DNA from: Nocardioidaceae bacterium UBA4001
Lineage (GTDB): Bacteria; Actinomycetota; Actinomycetes; Propionibacteriales; Nocardioidaceae
DNA: 64,000 bases
Assembly (NCBI GenBank): GCA_002384855.1
Contig: DGBP01000061.1
Span: forward strand, 1 to 64,000
Reading direction: 5' to 3'
Position 1 is the first letter of the stretch. Every line of letters begins with the position of its first letter. A program made the translations under genes and the position numbers. Of this stretch, positions 17,454 through 25,697 are shown piece after piece. Below the pieces are notes generated by a model, which ran no database searches, was not told where the DNA came from, and saw only the letters and a program-made list of their open reading frames with translations.

Positions 17454-18565
17454 CAGATCTCCATTCCGAAGGGCAGGGTGAACCGGACGTCGCCCTCGAC
17501 GATGTCGCGCATGTCCTCGATGCCGTGGCGGAACATCAGCGTCCGCTCCAGGCCCATGCCGAAGGCGAACCCGGAGTAGGTCTCGGGGTCGATCCCGCAG
17601 GCGGTCAGCACGCGCGGGTTGACCACGCCGCAGCCGCCCCACTCGATCCAGCCCTCTCCCTTGCAGGTGCGGCAGTCGCTCGCGCCGTCCTCGGCGGTCC
17701 CGGAACCCCGGCAGACGAAGCAAACCAGGTCGACCTCGGCGCTCGGCTCGGTGAACGGGAAGTACGACGGCCGGAAGCGGGTCGTGATGCCCTCGCCGAA
17801 CATCGCCTCGGCGAAGTGGTCCAGCGTGCCCTTGAGGTGGGCCATGGAGATGCCCTTGTCGACGACGAGCCCCTCCACCTGGTGGAACACCGGGGTGTGC
17901 GTCGCATCGAGCTCGTCGGTGCGGTACACCCGCCCCGGGACGACCACGTAGACCGGCGGCTCCTGAGTGATCATCGTGCGGGCCTGGACCGGGGAGGTGT
18001 GCGTGCGCAGCACCAGGCCTCCGTCGGCCGGCTCGAGCCAGAAGGTGTCCTGCATCGTGCGTGCGGGATGGTCCGGACCGAGGTTGAGCGCGTCGAAGTT
18101 CAGCCACTCGGCCTCGACCTCGGGTCCCTCCGCGACCTCCCAGCCCATGGCCACGAAGACGTCGCCGATCAGCTCCTGGATGGTGGTCAGCGGGTGCCGG
18201 GCGCCCTGCTGCTCACGGTCCCACGGGACGGTGACGTCGACGGCCTCCTCCACCAGCATGCGGGCCTCGTGCTCGGTCTGGAGCACCTGCTGCCGCTCCG
18301 CGAGAGCCTTGCTGACCGCCCCCCGGGCCTGGCCGACGCGCATCCCGGCCTCCTTCTTCGCCTGCGGTGGCAGCGCGCCGATCTCCCGGTTGGCCAGCGC
18401 CAGCGGGGACCGCTCACCCGCGTGCGCGAGCCGGACCGCCTTGAGCTCGTCGAGGTCGCCGGCGCCGGCGATGGCGGCCAGGGCGCGCTCACGCATGGCG
18501 TCGACCTCGTCGGCGCGCAGGGGCGTGACCTCGACGGGGTCGTAATCGGTGTTGGGGCCCGACAT
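17453..18565 (-). CDS. pheS: phenylalanyl-tRNA synthetase alpha subunit
   Basis: Catalytic chain of PheRS, 370 residues, class II fold. An N-terminal coiled coil (about 10-105) precedes motif 2 around RTHTSPVQARTM and motif 3 GFAFGMGLERTLMF near 332-345. Cysteines at 282, 285, 298, 301 and 312 form a zinc-ribbon-like insert before motif 3, which other actinobacterial PheS proteins seem to share. First gene of pheST. A TAGACT element at 18602-18607 may be its -10 box. Confidence 0.97.
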   Translation of the reverse strand: MSGPNTDYDPVEVTPLRADEVDAMRERALAAIAGAGDLDELKAVRLAHAGERSPLALANREIGALPPQAKKEAGMRVGQARGAVSKALAERQQVLQTEHEARMLVEEAVDVTVPWDREQQGARHPLTTIQELIGDVFVAMGWEVAEGPEVEAEWLNFDALNLGPDHPARTMQDTFWLEPADGGLVLRTHTSPVQARTMITQEPPVYVVVPGRVYRTDELDATHTPVFHQVEGLVVDKGISMAHLKGTLDHFAEAMFGEGITTRFRPSYFPFTEPSAEVDLVCFVCRGSGTAEDGASDCRTCKGEGWIEWGGCGVVNPRVLTACGIDPETYSGFAFGMGLERTLMFRHGIEDMRDIVEGDVRFTLPFGMEI

Positions 18566-18601
18566 GGCTGCCTTTCGCAGTAGGTGCGGGGTGCAGGGGT
18601 C

Positions 18602-18607
18602 AGTCTA
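18602..18607 (-). promoter_or_regulatory. candidate -10 box for pheST
   Basis: The minus strand reads TAGACT 36 bases before the pheS ATG. No good -35 hexamer is visible (CGTCGT at 17-base spacing), which is common for actinobacterial promoters. The assignment rests on the -10 match and position only. Confidence 0.3.
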
Positions 18608-18689
18608 GGAAGTGCAGGGGTATGACGACGAACCGGTTTGCCGTCGCGGACGGCGACTGCCGCCTTGCTGGTCGCGTGTGCGGCGGCGG

Positions 18690-19745
18690 CTACTCGGCGC
18701 GCCGGTCCTCCGAAGGCCACATCACCGTGATCCGCGCACCGCCGCTGGGCGCGTCGTCGATGACCACGCGTCCGCCGTGCGCCGTGACCAGACCGTGCAC
18801 GATGTACATGCCGAGCCCGGAGCCACCGCGCACGCCGTGCTTCCAGAACTTCGTGAACACACGGTTGCGGATCTCCGGGCTGATGCCCTCGCCCTCGTCG
18901 TCGACGTGCATCCGCACACCGCGGAACGGGTCGTCGGCCAGCGGGGTGAGGCTCAGCCGGACGACGCCCTCGCCGTGACGCACGGCGTTCTCGACGAGGT
19001 TGGTCACCACCTGCACGAACTTGTCGGGGTCGGCGTGGACGGTCGGCAGGCCGGGCTCGGTCTCGAGCCGGATCTCGCGTCCGGTGCCGGCGCGGATCGA
19101 GTCGAGCACCCGCTCGACGGCGGGCTCGAACTCCACGGGACGGGGATAGAGCGACAGCCGCCCGGTGTCGATGCGGGCGACGTCGAGGAGCTCGGCGATC
19201 AGCCGCGTGAGCCGGTCCGCGTCGGAGTTCACCGTGGTGAGCATGAGCTTCTTCTGCTCGTCGTTGAGCCGGTCCCACTTGCTCAGCAGGGTGGCGACGA
19301 AGCCCTTGACGCCCGTCAGCGGCGAGCGCAGCTCGTGCGCGACGGTGGCGACGAGGTCGGAGCGTTCGCGGTCCAGCCGGGCCCGGCCGCGCGAGGTGCG
19401 TAGGCACACCGCGACTCCCTCGGCGGACCCGTGCCGGGCCCGCCGCAGGATTCGCACGGTGAGGAGCAGCTCGCTGCCGTCGGCGAGGAACCACGACTGC
19501 TCGGGGATGCCCGAGCGTAGCGAGGGGCCGTCGTACGGGTCGACGCAGGAGAACCAGTCGTTCCCGGCCTGGTCCTGGAGTGCGACCACGTCGGCCAGGT
19601 GCTTGCCGACACCGTCCTGGACGCGCAGCATCGCGCGGGCCGCGGCGTTCATGGTGGTGACCATCCCCGCCTGGTCGGCGAGCACCACCCCGTCCGGGAT
19701 CACGTCGAGGCTCACCGGGGCCAGGGGATCTGTGCTGTGCAACAC
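18690..19745 (-). CDS. PAS-domain sensor histidine kinase, orphan
   Basis: Soluble 351-residue kinase without transmembrane segments. A PAS domain spans about residues 12-115. The phosphoacceptor is H137 in VATVAHELRSPLTG. ATP-binding boxes are NLVENAVRHG (N box), DDEGEGIS (G1) and GGSGLGMYI (G2). No response regulator is adjacent, so the partner is elsewhere. The signal is unknown; a PAS domain could bind a cofactor or small ligand. The position between pheS and a SpoU methyltransferase gene appears to be shared with Streptomyces. It ends 124 bases before pheS. Confidence 0.9.
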   Translation of the reverse strand: MLHSTDPLAPVSLDVIPDGVVLADQAGMVTTMNAAARAMLRVQDGVGKHLADVVALQDQAGNDWFSCVDPYDGPSLRSGIPEQSWFLADGSELLLTVRILRRARHGSAEGVAVCLRTSRGRARLDRERSDLVATVAHELRSPLTGVKGFVATLLSKWDRLNDEQKKLMLTTVNSDADRLTRLIAELLDVARIDTGRLSLYPRPVEFEPAVERVLDSIRAGTGREIRLETEPGLPTVHADPDKFVQVVTNLVENAVRHGEGVVRLSLTPLADDPFRGVRMHVDDEGEGISPEIRNRVFTKFWKHGVRGGSGLGMYIVHGLVTAHGGRVVIDDAPSGGARITVMWPSEDRRAE

Positions 19746-19787
19746 CCGGCAAGGCTAGTGGTTGGGACCTGAACGTGCGACCCGATG

Positions 19788-20639
19788 TCAGGCGGTACCG
19801 CGGCGCTGGGCGCGTGCGGAGGCGTAGAGGCAGACTGCGGCAGCGGTGGCCAGGTTGAGGCTCTCGGCACGGCCGTGGATCGGGATGCGTACCCGATGGT
19901 CGGCGAGCCCGGCCAGCTCCGCGGGGAGCCCCCACGCCTCGTTGCCGAAGAGCCAGGCGGTGGGCCGGCCCAGGAGCCCCTCGTCGAGAGCGTCGTCGAG
20001 GTCGGTCTCCCCCGCGCCGTCGGCGGCGAGGACCAGGTAGCCGCGCCGGCGCAGCTCCTCGAGCGTGCCGGCCGGGTCGGGCTCGACGGCCAGGCCCACG
20101 TGGAAGAGACTGCCCACGCTCGCCCGCACCGCCTTGCCGTTGTAGGGGTCCACCGAGCTGCCCGCGAGCACCACGCTGCTCGCGCCCGCCGCGTCGGCGC
20201 AGCGGATCACCGTGCCCGCGTTGCCGGGGTCGCGGACGTCGGCGCAGACCGCGACGAGCCGCTGGGGCACCTCGGCCCGGTCGGCGGCGTCGAGGACGTC
20301 GGCCAGCGGCCGGTCGAGGAAGTGGCACACGGCGACCACCCCCTGCGGGTGCACGGTCTCGGTCAGGGCGTCCAGGGCGCTCCCGTCGACCAGATGCCAG
20401 GGCACCCCCTGGGCCGCGGCGGCCCCGCGAAGCTCGCGGTGGCGTTCGGCCGTGGCCGGAAGAGCGAAGACCTCTGACACGCACCCGGGCAGCGCGAGCG
20501 CCTCGCGGACGGCCTGCGGGCCCTCGGCCAGGAAGCGCCGCTGCTCGCCCCGGTAGACGCGACGGGCGAGCCTCCGCGCCGCCCTCACCCGACCGCTCTT
20601 CGCAGAGAGCGGCGGGGAGTCGGCAGGGAGGCTCGCCAT
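19788..20639 (-). CDS. SpoU/TrmH family RNA 2'-O-methyltransferase
   Basis: SAM-dependent knotted (SPOUT) methyltransferase of 283 residues. The N-terminal substrate-binding domain (about 25-110) precedes the three SpoU motifs: DVRDPGNAGTVIRCADA, WLFGNEAWGL and SLNLATAAAVCLY. It is likely to methylate ribose in 23S rRNA or tRNA; the exact target is unknown. Its mycobacterial counterpart at this locus is TsnR. The ATG at 20639 lies 38 bases after the rplT stop. Confidence 0.92.
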   Translation of the reverse strand: MASLPADSPPLSAKSGRVRAARRLARRVYRGEQRRFLAEGPQAVREALALPGCVSEVFALPATAERHRELRGAAAAQGVPWHLVDGSALDALTETVHPQGVVAVCHFLDRPLADVLDAADRAEVPQRLVAVCADVRDPGNAGTVIRCADAAGASSVVLAGSSVDPYNGKAVRASVGSLFHVGLAVEPDPAGTLEELRRRGYLVLAADGAGETDLDDALDEGLLGRPTAWLFGNEAWGLPAELAGLADHRVRIPIHGRAESLNLATAAAVCLYASARAQRRGTA

Positions 20640-20677
20640 CGTCGGTGGTGCGGTGCGTCCGGTGACCGGCGATCCGG

Positions 20678-21064
20678 TCAGGCGGACGCCTTCTGCGCGT
20701 TCACGTCCGCGGGGAGGTTGGCCTTGGCCAGCTCCACGAGCGAGGTGAAGGTCGCCGCGTCGTTGACGGCCATGTCGGCCAGGATCTTGCGGTCGACCTC
20801 GACACCGGCGGCCTTGAGGCCCTGCATGAACCGGTTGTAGGTCATGCCGTTGGCGCGGGCGGCCGCGTTGATCCGCTGGATCCACAGCTTGCGGAACTCG
20901 CCCTTCTTGGCGCGCCGGTCACGGTAGCTGTAGACCAGCGAGTGGGTGACCTGCTCCTTGGCCTTGCGGTAGAGACGCGAGCGCTGTCCGCGGTAACCGG
21001 ACGCGCGCTCGAGGGTCACCCGGCGCTTCTTCTGGGCGTTGACTGCCCGCTTGACGCGTGCCAC
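20678..21064 (-). CDS. rplT: 50S ribosomal protein L20
   Basis: Basic 128-residue 23S rRNA-binding protein needed early in 50S assembly. It starts ARVKRAVNAQKKRR and contains the typical RAKKGEFRKLWIQRINAA block. Third gene of infC-rpmI-rplT. In E. coli and Bacillus L20 feeds back on this operon through the leader RNA, which makes the structured leader upstream of infC notable. Confidence 0.98.
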   Translation of the reverse strand: MARVKRAVNAQKKRRVTLERASGYRGQRSRLYRKAKEQVTHSLVYSYRDRRAKKGEFRKLWIQRINAAARANGMTYNRFMQGLKAAGVEVDRKILADMAVNDAATFTSLVELAKANLPADVNAQKASA

Positions 21065-21111
21065 TGCTTACTCCTTGTGCTGGAAGTTCGGGGGATACGA
21101 GCTCGGGGTGG

Positions 21112-21306
21112 TCAGCGACCGAGGAGCTTGCGGACCTTCTTGACGTCGGCCTTGGCGACCTCGGTGGTGCCGGACATGCGGCGGGTCATCTTCGAGGGCT
21201 TGTGCTCGAGGTTGTGGCGAAGCCCGGCCTTCTGACGGCGCAGCTTGCCCGAGCCGGTGACCCGGAAACGCTTGCTCGCACCCGAGTGCGACTTGTTCTT
21301 CGGCAT
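21112..21306 (-). CDS. rpmI: 50S ribosomal protein L35
   Basis: The 64-residue basic protein begins PKNKSHSGASKRFRVTGSGK, typical of L35. The ATG at 21306 is preceded by GAGAAGGACAA, a good ribosome binding site. It lies between infC (49 bases) and rplT (47 bases). The frame extends upstream but without family similarity. Confidence 0.97.
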   Translation of the reverse strand: MPKNKSHSGASKRFRVTGSGKLRRQKAGLRHNLEHKPSKMTRRMSGTTEVAKADVKKVRKLLGR

Positions 21307-21355
21307 GAGTTGTCCTTCTCTCGTGGGCCCCGAGGGGCCCGCTGTCACGTCTGTG

Positions 21356-22033
21356 TCACATGTCGGGGTCGAGGCTCTCCGAGCGGCGACGCGGCTTGCG
21401 CTCCGTGGTGCTCGACGCCGTCGCACCGGCGGAACGCTCGGCGTGCTCGGCAGCCTTCTCGGCCTCGCGCTCCGCGGCCCGCGCGGTCTTCTCCGCCTTG
21501 ACCTCCGCCTTGGCCTCGGACTTCTTCTTGTGCGGTCCGAGCACCATGATCATGTTGCGACCGTCCTGCTTCGGCGAGGACTCGACGAACCCGAGCTCAC
21601 TCACGTCCTCGGCGAGCCGCTGCAGCAGCCGGAACCCGAGCTCGGGGCGGTGCTGCTCACGACCGCGGAACATGATCGTGATCTTCACCTTGTCGCCCTG
21701 CCGGAGGAACCGCACGACGTGACCCTTCTTGGTCTCGTAGTCGTGGGCGTCGATCTTCGGCCGCAGCTTCATCTCCTTGATGACCACGTTGGTCTGGTTC
21801 CGACGAGCCTCGCGCGCCTTCTGCGCGTTCTCGTACTTGAACTTGCCGTAGTCCATGAGCTTGCAGACGGGCGGACGGGCGGTCGGGGCCACCTCGACCA
21901 GGTCGAGGTCGGCCTCCTGCGCGAGACGCAGGGCGTCATCGATGCGGACGATCCCGACGGTCTCGCCGTTCGGGCCGACGAGCCGGACCTCGGGCACCCG
22001 GATCCGGTCGTTGATGCGCAGCTCTGTGCTGAT
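21356..22033 (-). CDS. infC: translation initiation factor IF-3 with ATC start
   Basis: Prevents 50S joining and proofreads the start codon on the 30S subunit. The 225-residue protein has the N-domain motif RINDRIRVPEVRL, the linker (KARE), and the C-domain KGHVVRFLRQGDKVKITIMF. A charged tail of about 50 residues (rich in Lys, Ala and Glu) extends beyond the usual end. I place the start at ATC 22031-22033: a perfect AGGAGG sits four bases upstream, and no ATG, GTG or TTG fits. Non-canonical infC starts are known and allow IF3 to repress itself. Confidence 0.95.
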   Translation of the reverse strand: MSTELRINDRIRVPEVRLVGPNGETVGIVRIDDALRLAQEADLDLVEVAPTARPPVCKLMDYGKFKYENAQKAREARRNQTNVVIKEMKLRPKIDAHDYETKKGHVVRFLRQGDKVKITIMFRGREQHRPELGFRLLQRLAEDVSELGFVESSPKQDGRNMIMVLGPHKKKSEAKAEVKAEKTARAAEREAEKAAEHAERSAGATASSTTERKPRRRSESLDPDM

Positions 22034-22380
22034 GGGTCCTCCTGGGGTGGGATCTTCTTCGACTGACTGCCGAGCAGCGTCCTCACCCACACCTCGAGGG
22101 CATGAAAAAAGGCCTCCGCCCGACCCAAGCGGAAGCCAGCCCCGGCACCTCGCCACGTCTCACGGTCTCCACCGCGCCCGTGGCGTCATGCCTGGCGGGA
22201 GTCGGGTTGCGCAACGGCGGTGCCGTCCACGACCTGTCTCCCGCGACCGGACCCGACGACCCGGAGGTCGATGCGGGTGGGAGGATGTCCTCCGCTTGTC
22301 AGATCTCACCCTGATCAACCATCTGCATGCCCGGGTTGTTCCTCCCCGGGCGCACAGACAGCCGATCGGTGAGATCGGTC
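22034..22380 (-). ncRNA. structured infC-rpmI-rplT leader with attenuator
   Basis: Leader of about 350 bases from a TATGCT -10 box (22387-22392) to infC. Elements in transcript order: an outer helix GATCTCACC (22368-22376) with GGTGAGATC (22302-22310), nine perfect pairs, enclosing a GCCCGGG/CCCGGGC hairpin (22329-22351); CAAGCGGAGG (22289-22298); and a terminator at 22105-22137. CAAGCGGAGG pairs over 10 positions (one G-U) with CTTCCGCTTG (22126-22135), which overlaps the terminator's 5' arm, so the two helices exclude each other. The regulator is unknown; L20 is the obvious candidate. Confidence 0.7.
22105..22137 (-). terminator. intrinsic terminator in the infC leader
   Basis: On the minus strand GGCTTCCGC pairs with GCGGAGGCC (nine pairs, one G-T wobble) around a nine-base loop and is followed directly by TTTTTT. 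It lies 71 bases before the infC start codon with no gene upstream on that strand. It therefore must act as an attenuator, not as the end of a neighbouring operon. Confidence 0.85.
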
Positions 22381-22386
22381 CGGGTC

Positions 22387-22392
22387 AGCATA
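22387..22392 (-). promoter_or_regulatory. candidate infC operon -10 box
   Basis: TATGCT on the minus strand would give a transcript start near 22380, four bases before the first arm of the leader's outer helix. No strong -35 element is seen. The fit between predicted start and structure supports the choice. Confidence 0.4.
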
Positions 22393-22444
22393 GCCGCTCG
22401 GTGGGGGTGAACGCACATTCGAGGCCGCATGACACCCTGGAGCC

Positions 22445-22822
22445 ATGACCCAGCTGCCCCCGGAGGGCCCGGCCGCCGACGCGGCGATCGCGACCTCCCG
22501 TGACATCGCCGACGTCCCGGCGATCGAGATCGTCTCCACCGCCGCCCTGCACCTGATGAGCTCGGCGGCCGTGAACCTCGGGCTCGCCGAGGACCTCCCC
22601 GAGCACGTCGACCTCGACGAGGCGCGGACCCTCATCGAGGCCCTGGCCGGGCTGGTCACCGCGGCCGCACCGCGCCTGGGCCACTACCACGCCGCTCCCC
22701 TGCGTGACGGGCTGCGCACCCTGCAGCTGGCCTTCCGGGAGGCCTCGAGCATCGAGGACGCGCCCGGGGAGGGTCCGGGTGAGCGGCTCACCGGGCCGGT
22801 GCTGCCCCCGCGGAGCCGCTGA
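22445..22822 (+). CDS. DUF1844 domain protein
   Basis: Small acidic 125-residue protein divergent from infC. The conserved DUF1844 core covers about residues 22-85 (EIVSTAALHLMSSAAVNLGL, LIEALAGLVTAAAP, LRDGLRTLQLAFRE). It is predicted soluble and helical. The family is widespread and next to infC in other actinobacteria, but its function is unknown. The ATG at 22445 has GGAG very close upstream. Its 3' end overlaps the convergent SseB-like gene by 35 bases. Confidence 0.85.
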   Translation: MTQLPPEGPAADAAIATSRDIADVPAIEIVSTAALHLMSSAAVNLGLAEDLPEHVDLDEARTLIEALAGLVTAAAPRLGHYHAAPLRDGLRTLQLAFREASSIEDAPGEGPGERLTGPVLPPRSR

Positions 22823-23309
22823 ACCGGGTCCAGGCCCATCCGGCGGGCGTCTGCACGAGGCGGTACCCCTCCGCGAGCGCGCGGAGGTCCTCGCCCTCGA
22901 CGACGAGCATCGTCGGGCCCGCCACGTCGACCAGGAGTGCGGCCGCATCGTCGTGGAGCGCTGCCTCCGCGGCCTGCTGTGCCCGGACCGGCACCGGCCT
23001 CGCCTCCGGGTTCCAGCGCTGCAGCGACTCGGTCCCCGTGAACGCGAGGAGGGCGAGTCGGCCGTCGCGCCCGCGCATCAGCACGGTGGCCATGTCGGAG
23101 GTCTTGTCGTGAGCGAGTCCCTGCTCGTCGTACTCCACCTCGCCGAGCACCGCGACGACCGGGACGAGCAGGCGGCTGTCCTGGAGCACGGCGAGGGTGG
23201 CGTGCCGCCGGCCCTCGGGATCGGCGGCGTGCTCGGCGAGCGCCGACGAGACCTCGGGACTGACGTTTCCGTCGTCCCCCGCGAACCCGGGGTCGGGGAT
23301 CGTGCGCAT
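22788..23309 (-). CDS. SseB family protein
   Basis: Predicted soluble 173-residue protein with an SseB N-terminal domain: LVPVVAVLGEVEY, the central MATVLMRGRDGRLALLAFTG, and a segment about residues 108-150 (ALLVDVAGPTMLVVEGEDL). The bacterial family has no settled role; E. coli SseB was linked to serine metabolism. It is transcribed alone, convergent with the DUF1844 gene and divergent from the membrane-protein gene at 23369. Confidence 0.82.
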   Translation of the reverse strand: MRTIPDPGFAGDDGNVSPEVSSALAEHAADPEGRRHATLAVLQDSRLLVPVVAVLGEVEYDEQGLAHDKTSDMATVLMRGRDGRLALLAFTGTESLQRWNPEARPVPVRAQQAAEAALHDDAAALLVDVAGPTMLVVEGEDLRALAEGYRLVQTPAGWAWTRFSGSAGAAPAR

Positions 23310-23368
23310 CGGTCCAGTGTGCCAACAACCGGCAGCCGCGGTCCTGCCGGGTGTGACAGGCTGGTCGG

Positions 23369-23827
23369 GTGGGCTCCTTCGACACCGTCACCTGGCAGGC
23401 ACTGACCGCGATCCTGACCGCGGCCGCGCTCACCGCCACCGTCCTGCTGTGGCGCCGTCGCGGACCTGTCGCGGGCCTGAGGATGCTCGCTGTCGCCCTG
23501 CTGCCCGCCGCCGCCTACCTCACCGGCACCCTCCGCGTGCTGTGGGAGATCGGCGACGCCGTGGTCCGCTGGGCGACCCGCCTCGTGCTCAGCCCCACCG
23601 TCTGGCTGGGGATCGCGCTGGCGGTGGCTGCCCTCGCGCTGTTCGTGCTGGCCGGGGCGCTGGGGCGTCGTCGTGCCGGCGCCGGACACGGCTCCCGCCG
23701 CCGGCAGGTGAGCCCCCCGTCGCGCCGGCCGGCGGGCGGCCCGGGCGCCTCCTCCGGAGGGACCGCGGGCGAGGACGACGACCTGGCCGACATCGAGGCG
23801 ATCCTCGAGCGGCACGGGATCTCGTGA
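23369..23827 (+). CDS. small membrane protein of unknown function
   Basis: 152 residues starting with GTG. Three hydrophobic helices (about 9-28, 39-55 and 74-98) are separated by arginine-rich loops. The C-terminal tail is low-complexity with Arg, Pro and Gly, then an acidic end (EDDDLADIEAILERHGIS) that may be an interaction motif. Similar actinobacterial proteins are sometimes mislabelled cellulose synthase. Its stop overlaps the next gene as GTGA, so it is coupled to the PLP enzyme. Confidence 0.75.
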   Translation: MGSFDTVTWQALTAILTAAALTATVLLWRRRGPVAGLRMLAVALLPAAAYLTGTLRVLWEIGDAVVRWATRLVLSPTVWLGIALAVAALALFVLAGALGRRRAGAGHGSRRRQVSPPSRRPAGGPGASSGGTAGEDDDLADIEAILERHGIS

Positions 23828-25053
23828 CCCACCGCCGTTTCGACGAGCACGTCGTCCGGCACCGCCTGGCCGCCCGGCTGGACCGGGCGGTGGCCACGCT
23901 CCCGGAGTCGCCGGCGGGCCCGGTGTACGTCGTCGACCTCGACGCCTTCGACCGCAACGCCGCGGACCTGGTTCGACGCGCCGGTGGGAAGCCGGTGCGG
24001 CTGGCCACCAAGTCCGTGAGGGTCCCCGCACTGGCCCGCCGGGCCTTGGACCGGCCCGGCTTCGCGGGTGTGCTCGCCTACAACCTCCGCGAGGCCCTGT
24101 GGCTGGCGGAGCACGAGGAACTCGCCGACGTCCTGGTCGGCTACCCCAGCGTGGACCGTCCTGCCCTGGCCCGCCTGGCCGGCGACGAGACGCTGGCTCA
24201 GCGGGTCGCCCTCATGGTCGACGACGTGGAACATCTCCGTCTCGTGGACTCCGTGAGGCCCGCCGGCGGACCCCCGGTGCGCGTCGTGATCGACGTCGAC
24301 GCGGGCTTCCGGGCCGGCCCGGCCCACCTGGGACCCCGGCGGTCCCCGCTGAGGACGGCAGCCGACGTGGTGCGACTGGTCGACGAGGTCTCCCGGTGTC
24401 CGGGTTTCGACCTCGTCGGCGTGATGACCTACGAAGGGCAGGTCGCGGGGGTCCCGGACGTGGCGCCGGGCAACCCCGCTCGCTCGGCCGCGGTGCGCCG
24501 CATGAAGTCCGCCTCGCTCCACGACCTCCGGCGGCGTCGCGCCGAGATCGCCACGGCCCTCCAGGACCGCGGGGGCGTCGCCCTGTGGAACGCAGGAGGG
24601 AGCGGGAGCCTGGAGGTCTCGGCCGCGGCGCCCGAGGTCACGGAGGTGACCGCCGGGTCTGGGCTGCTGGTGCCGCACCTGTTCGACCACTACCGCAGCT
24701 TCGTGCCGCGGCCAGCGGCCTGGTTCGGCCTGCCCGTCGTACGCCGCCCCGGGCCGGGACTGGTCACCGTCGCCGGGGGCGGGCTGATCGCCTCGGGGCC
24801 CGCGGGCCGCGACCGCGCTCCCCTCCCCTGGGCGCCCCCGGGCCTTGCGCTCACCGCCATGGAGGGGGCAGGCGAGGTCCAGACACCCCTGCACGGGCCG
24901 GGCGTCGACCTGCTCGGCATCGGCGACGTCGTGTGGTTCCGGCACGCCAAGGCGGGAGAGCCGGCCGAGCACACCGCGGTCGTGCACCTGGTGTCTGGGG
25001 AGCGCGTGGTCGAGTCGGTCCCCACCTACCGCGGGCTGGGCCTGACGTGGTGA
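23824..25053 (+). CDS. alanine racemase-fold amino-acid deaminase/aldolase
   Basis: 409-residue fold-type III PLP enzyme of the D-threonine aldolase / D-serine dehydratase group (COG3616). The PLP lysine is in RLATKSVRVPAL near residue 60. A barrel follows (VVIDVDAGFRAGPAHLG, GVMTYEGQVAG, LWNAGGSGSLEV), then a C-terminal metal and substrate domain with GLLVPHLFDHY and HAKAGEPAEH. The likely substrate is a D-amino or beta-hydroxy amino acid, not resolvable here. GTG at 23824 overlaps the preceding stop, and its own stop overlaps the kinase gene. Confidence 0.85.
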   Translation: MTHRRFDEHVVRHRLAARLDRAVATLPESPAGPVYVVDLDAFDRNAADLVRRAGGKPVRLATKSVRVPALARRALDRPGFAGVLAYNLREALWLAEHEELADVLVGYPSVDRPALARLAGDETLAQRVALMVDDVEHLRLVDSVRPAGGPPVRVVIDVDAGFRAGPAHLGPRRSPLRTAADVVRLVDEVSRCPGFDLVGVMTYEGQVAGVPDVAPGNPARSAAVRRMKSASLHDLRRRRAEIATALQDRGGVALWNAGGSGSLEVSAAAPEVTEVTAGSGLLVPHLFDHYRSFVPRPAAWFGLPVVRRPGPGLVTVAGGGLIASGPAGRDRAPLPWAPPGLALTAMEGAGEVQTPLHGPGVDLLGIGDVVWFRHAKAGEPAEHTAVVHLVSGERVVESVPTYRGLGLTW

Positions 25054-25658
25054 GCCCGCCGTGGCGTCGACGCGTCGCCGAGGTGGCCGACCTCCTGGTG
25101 TGGTCCACCCTGATGCGGCCGCCGACCCTCGGCCCTGCCCGGCTCATCTGCGTCGACGGTCACGCCGGCTCGGGCAAGTCGACACTCGGCGAGGAGCTCG
25201 CGGCCGCCGCCGTGGCGGAGGGGTCGGCCGACCTGGTGCACCTCGACGACCTCCTCGACGGGTGGGAGGGCCTTGCGGACGTGGCCGGGACGCTCGAGCG
25301 CGACGTGCTGGGACCGCTCGTCGAGGGCCGGACCGGCCGGTACCGCCGCTACGACTGGCACGAGGAGCGTTTCGGCGACCTGGTGGAGGTCGCGCCGGTG
25401 GACCTGCTCGTGGTCGAGGGGGTCGGCGCCGGGGCCAGGTCCTACGCCCACCTGGTCACCACCCTGGTCTGGGTCGACGCCCCTCCCGCCCTCTGCCTGG
25501 ACAGAGGCATCGCCCGTGATGGCGAGAAGCTGCGCCCCCGGTGGGTGCGGTGGCGCGAGCAGGAGCTCGAGCTCTTCCGGCGCGAGCGCAGCCGGGAACG
25601 GGCCGACGTGGTCGTCGACGGCACCGGCGAGGCCGAGCGCGCGGTCGTCTGGGTCTGA
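25050..25658 (+). CDS. uridine kinase-like P-loop ATPase
   Basis: 202-residue P-loop protein with Walker A GHAGSGKS near residue 38, LVHLDDLLDGW (substrate or Walker B region) and RRYDWHEERFGD. It resembles the small uridine/cytidine kinase-like family in actinobacteria, but the nucleoside substrate is not established. GTG at 25050 overlaps the previous stop as GTGA. It is the last gene of a three-gene plus-strand unit. Confidence 0.8.
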   Translation: MSPPWRRRVAEVADLLVWSTLMRPPTLGPARLICVDGHAGSGKSTLGEELAAAAVAEGSADLVHLDDLLDGWEGLADVAGTLERDVLGPLVEGRTGRYRRYDWHEERFGDLVEVAPVDLLVVEGVGAGARSYAHLVTTLVWVDAPPALCLDRGIARDGEKLRPRWVRWREQELELFRRERSRERADVVVDGTGEAERAVVWV

Positions 25659-25697
25659 CCGCGACACCCGGGGGTCCGGGCAGAGCGGCTCAGCGGC

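Noticed and set aside
18645..18665. Hairpin GCCGTC/GACGGC before pheS as terminator of the kinase gene
   Set aside because: Only a six-pair stem with no following T-run; such short GC palindromes are frequent by chance here.
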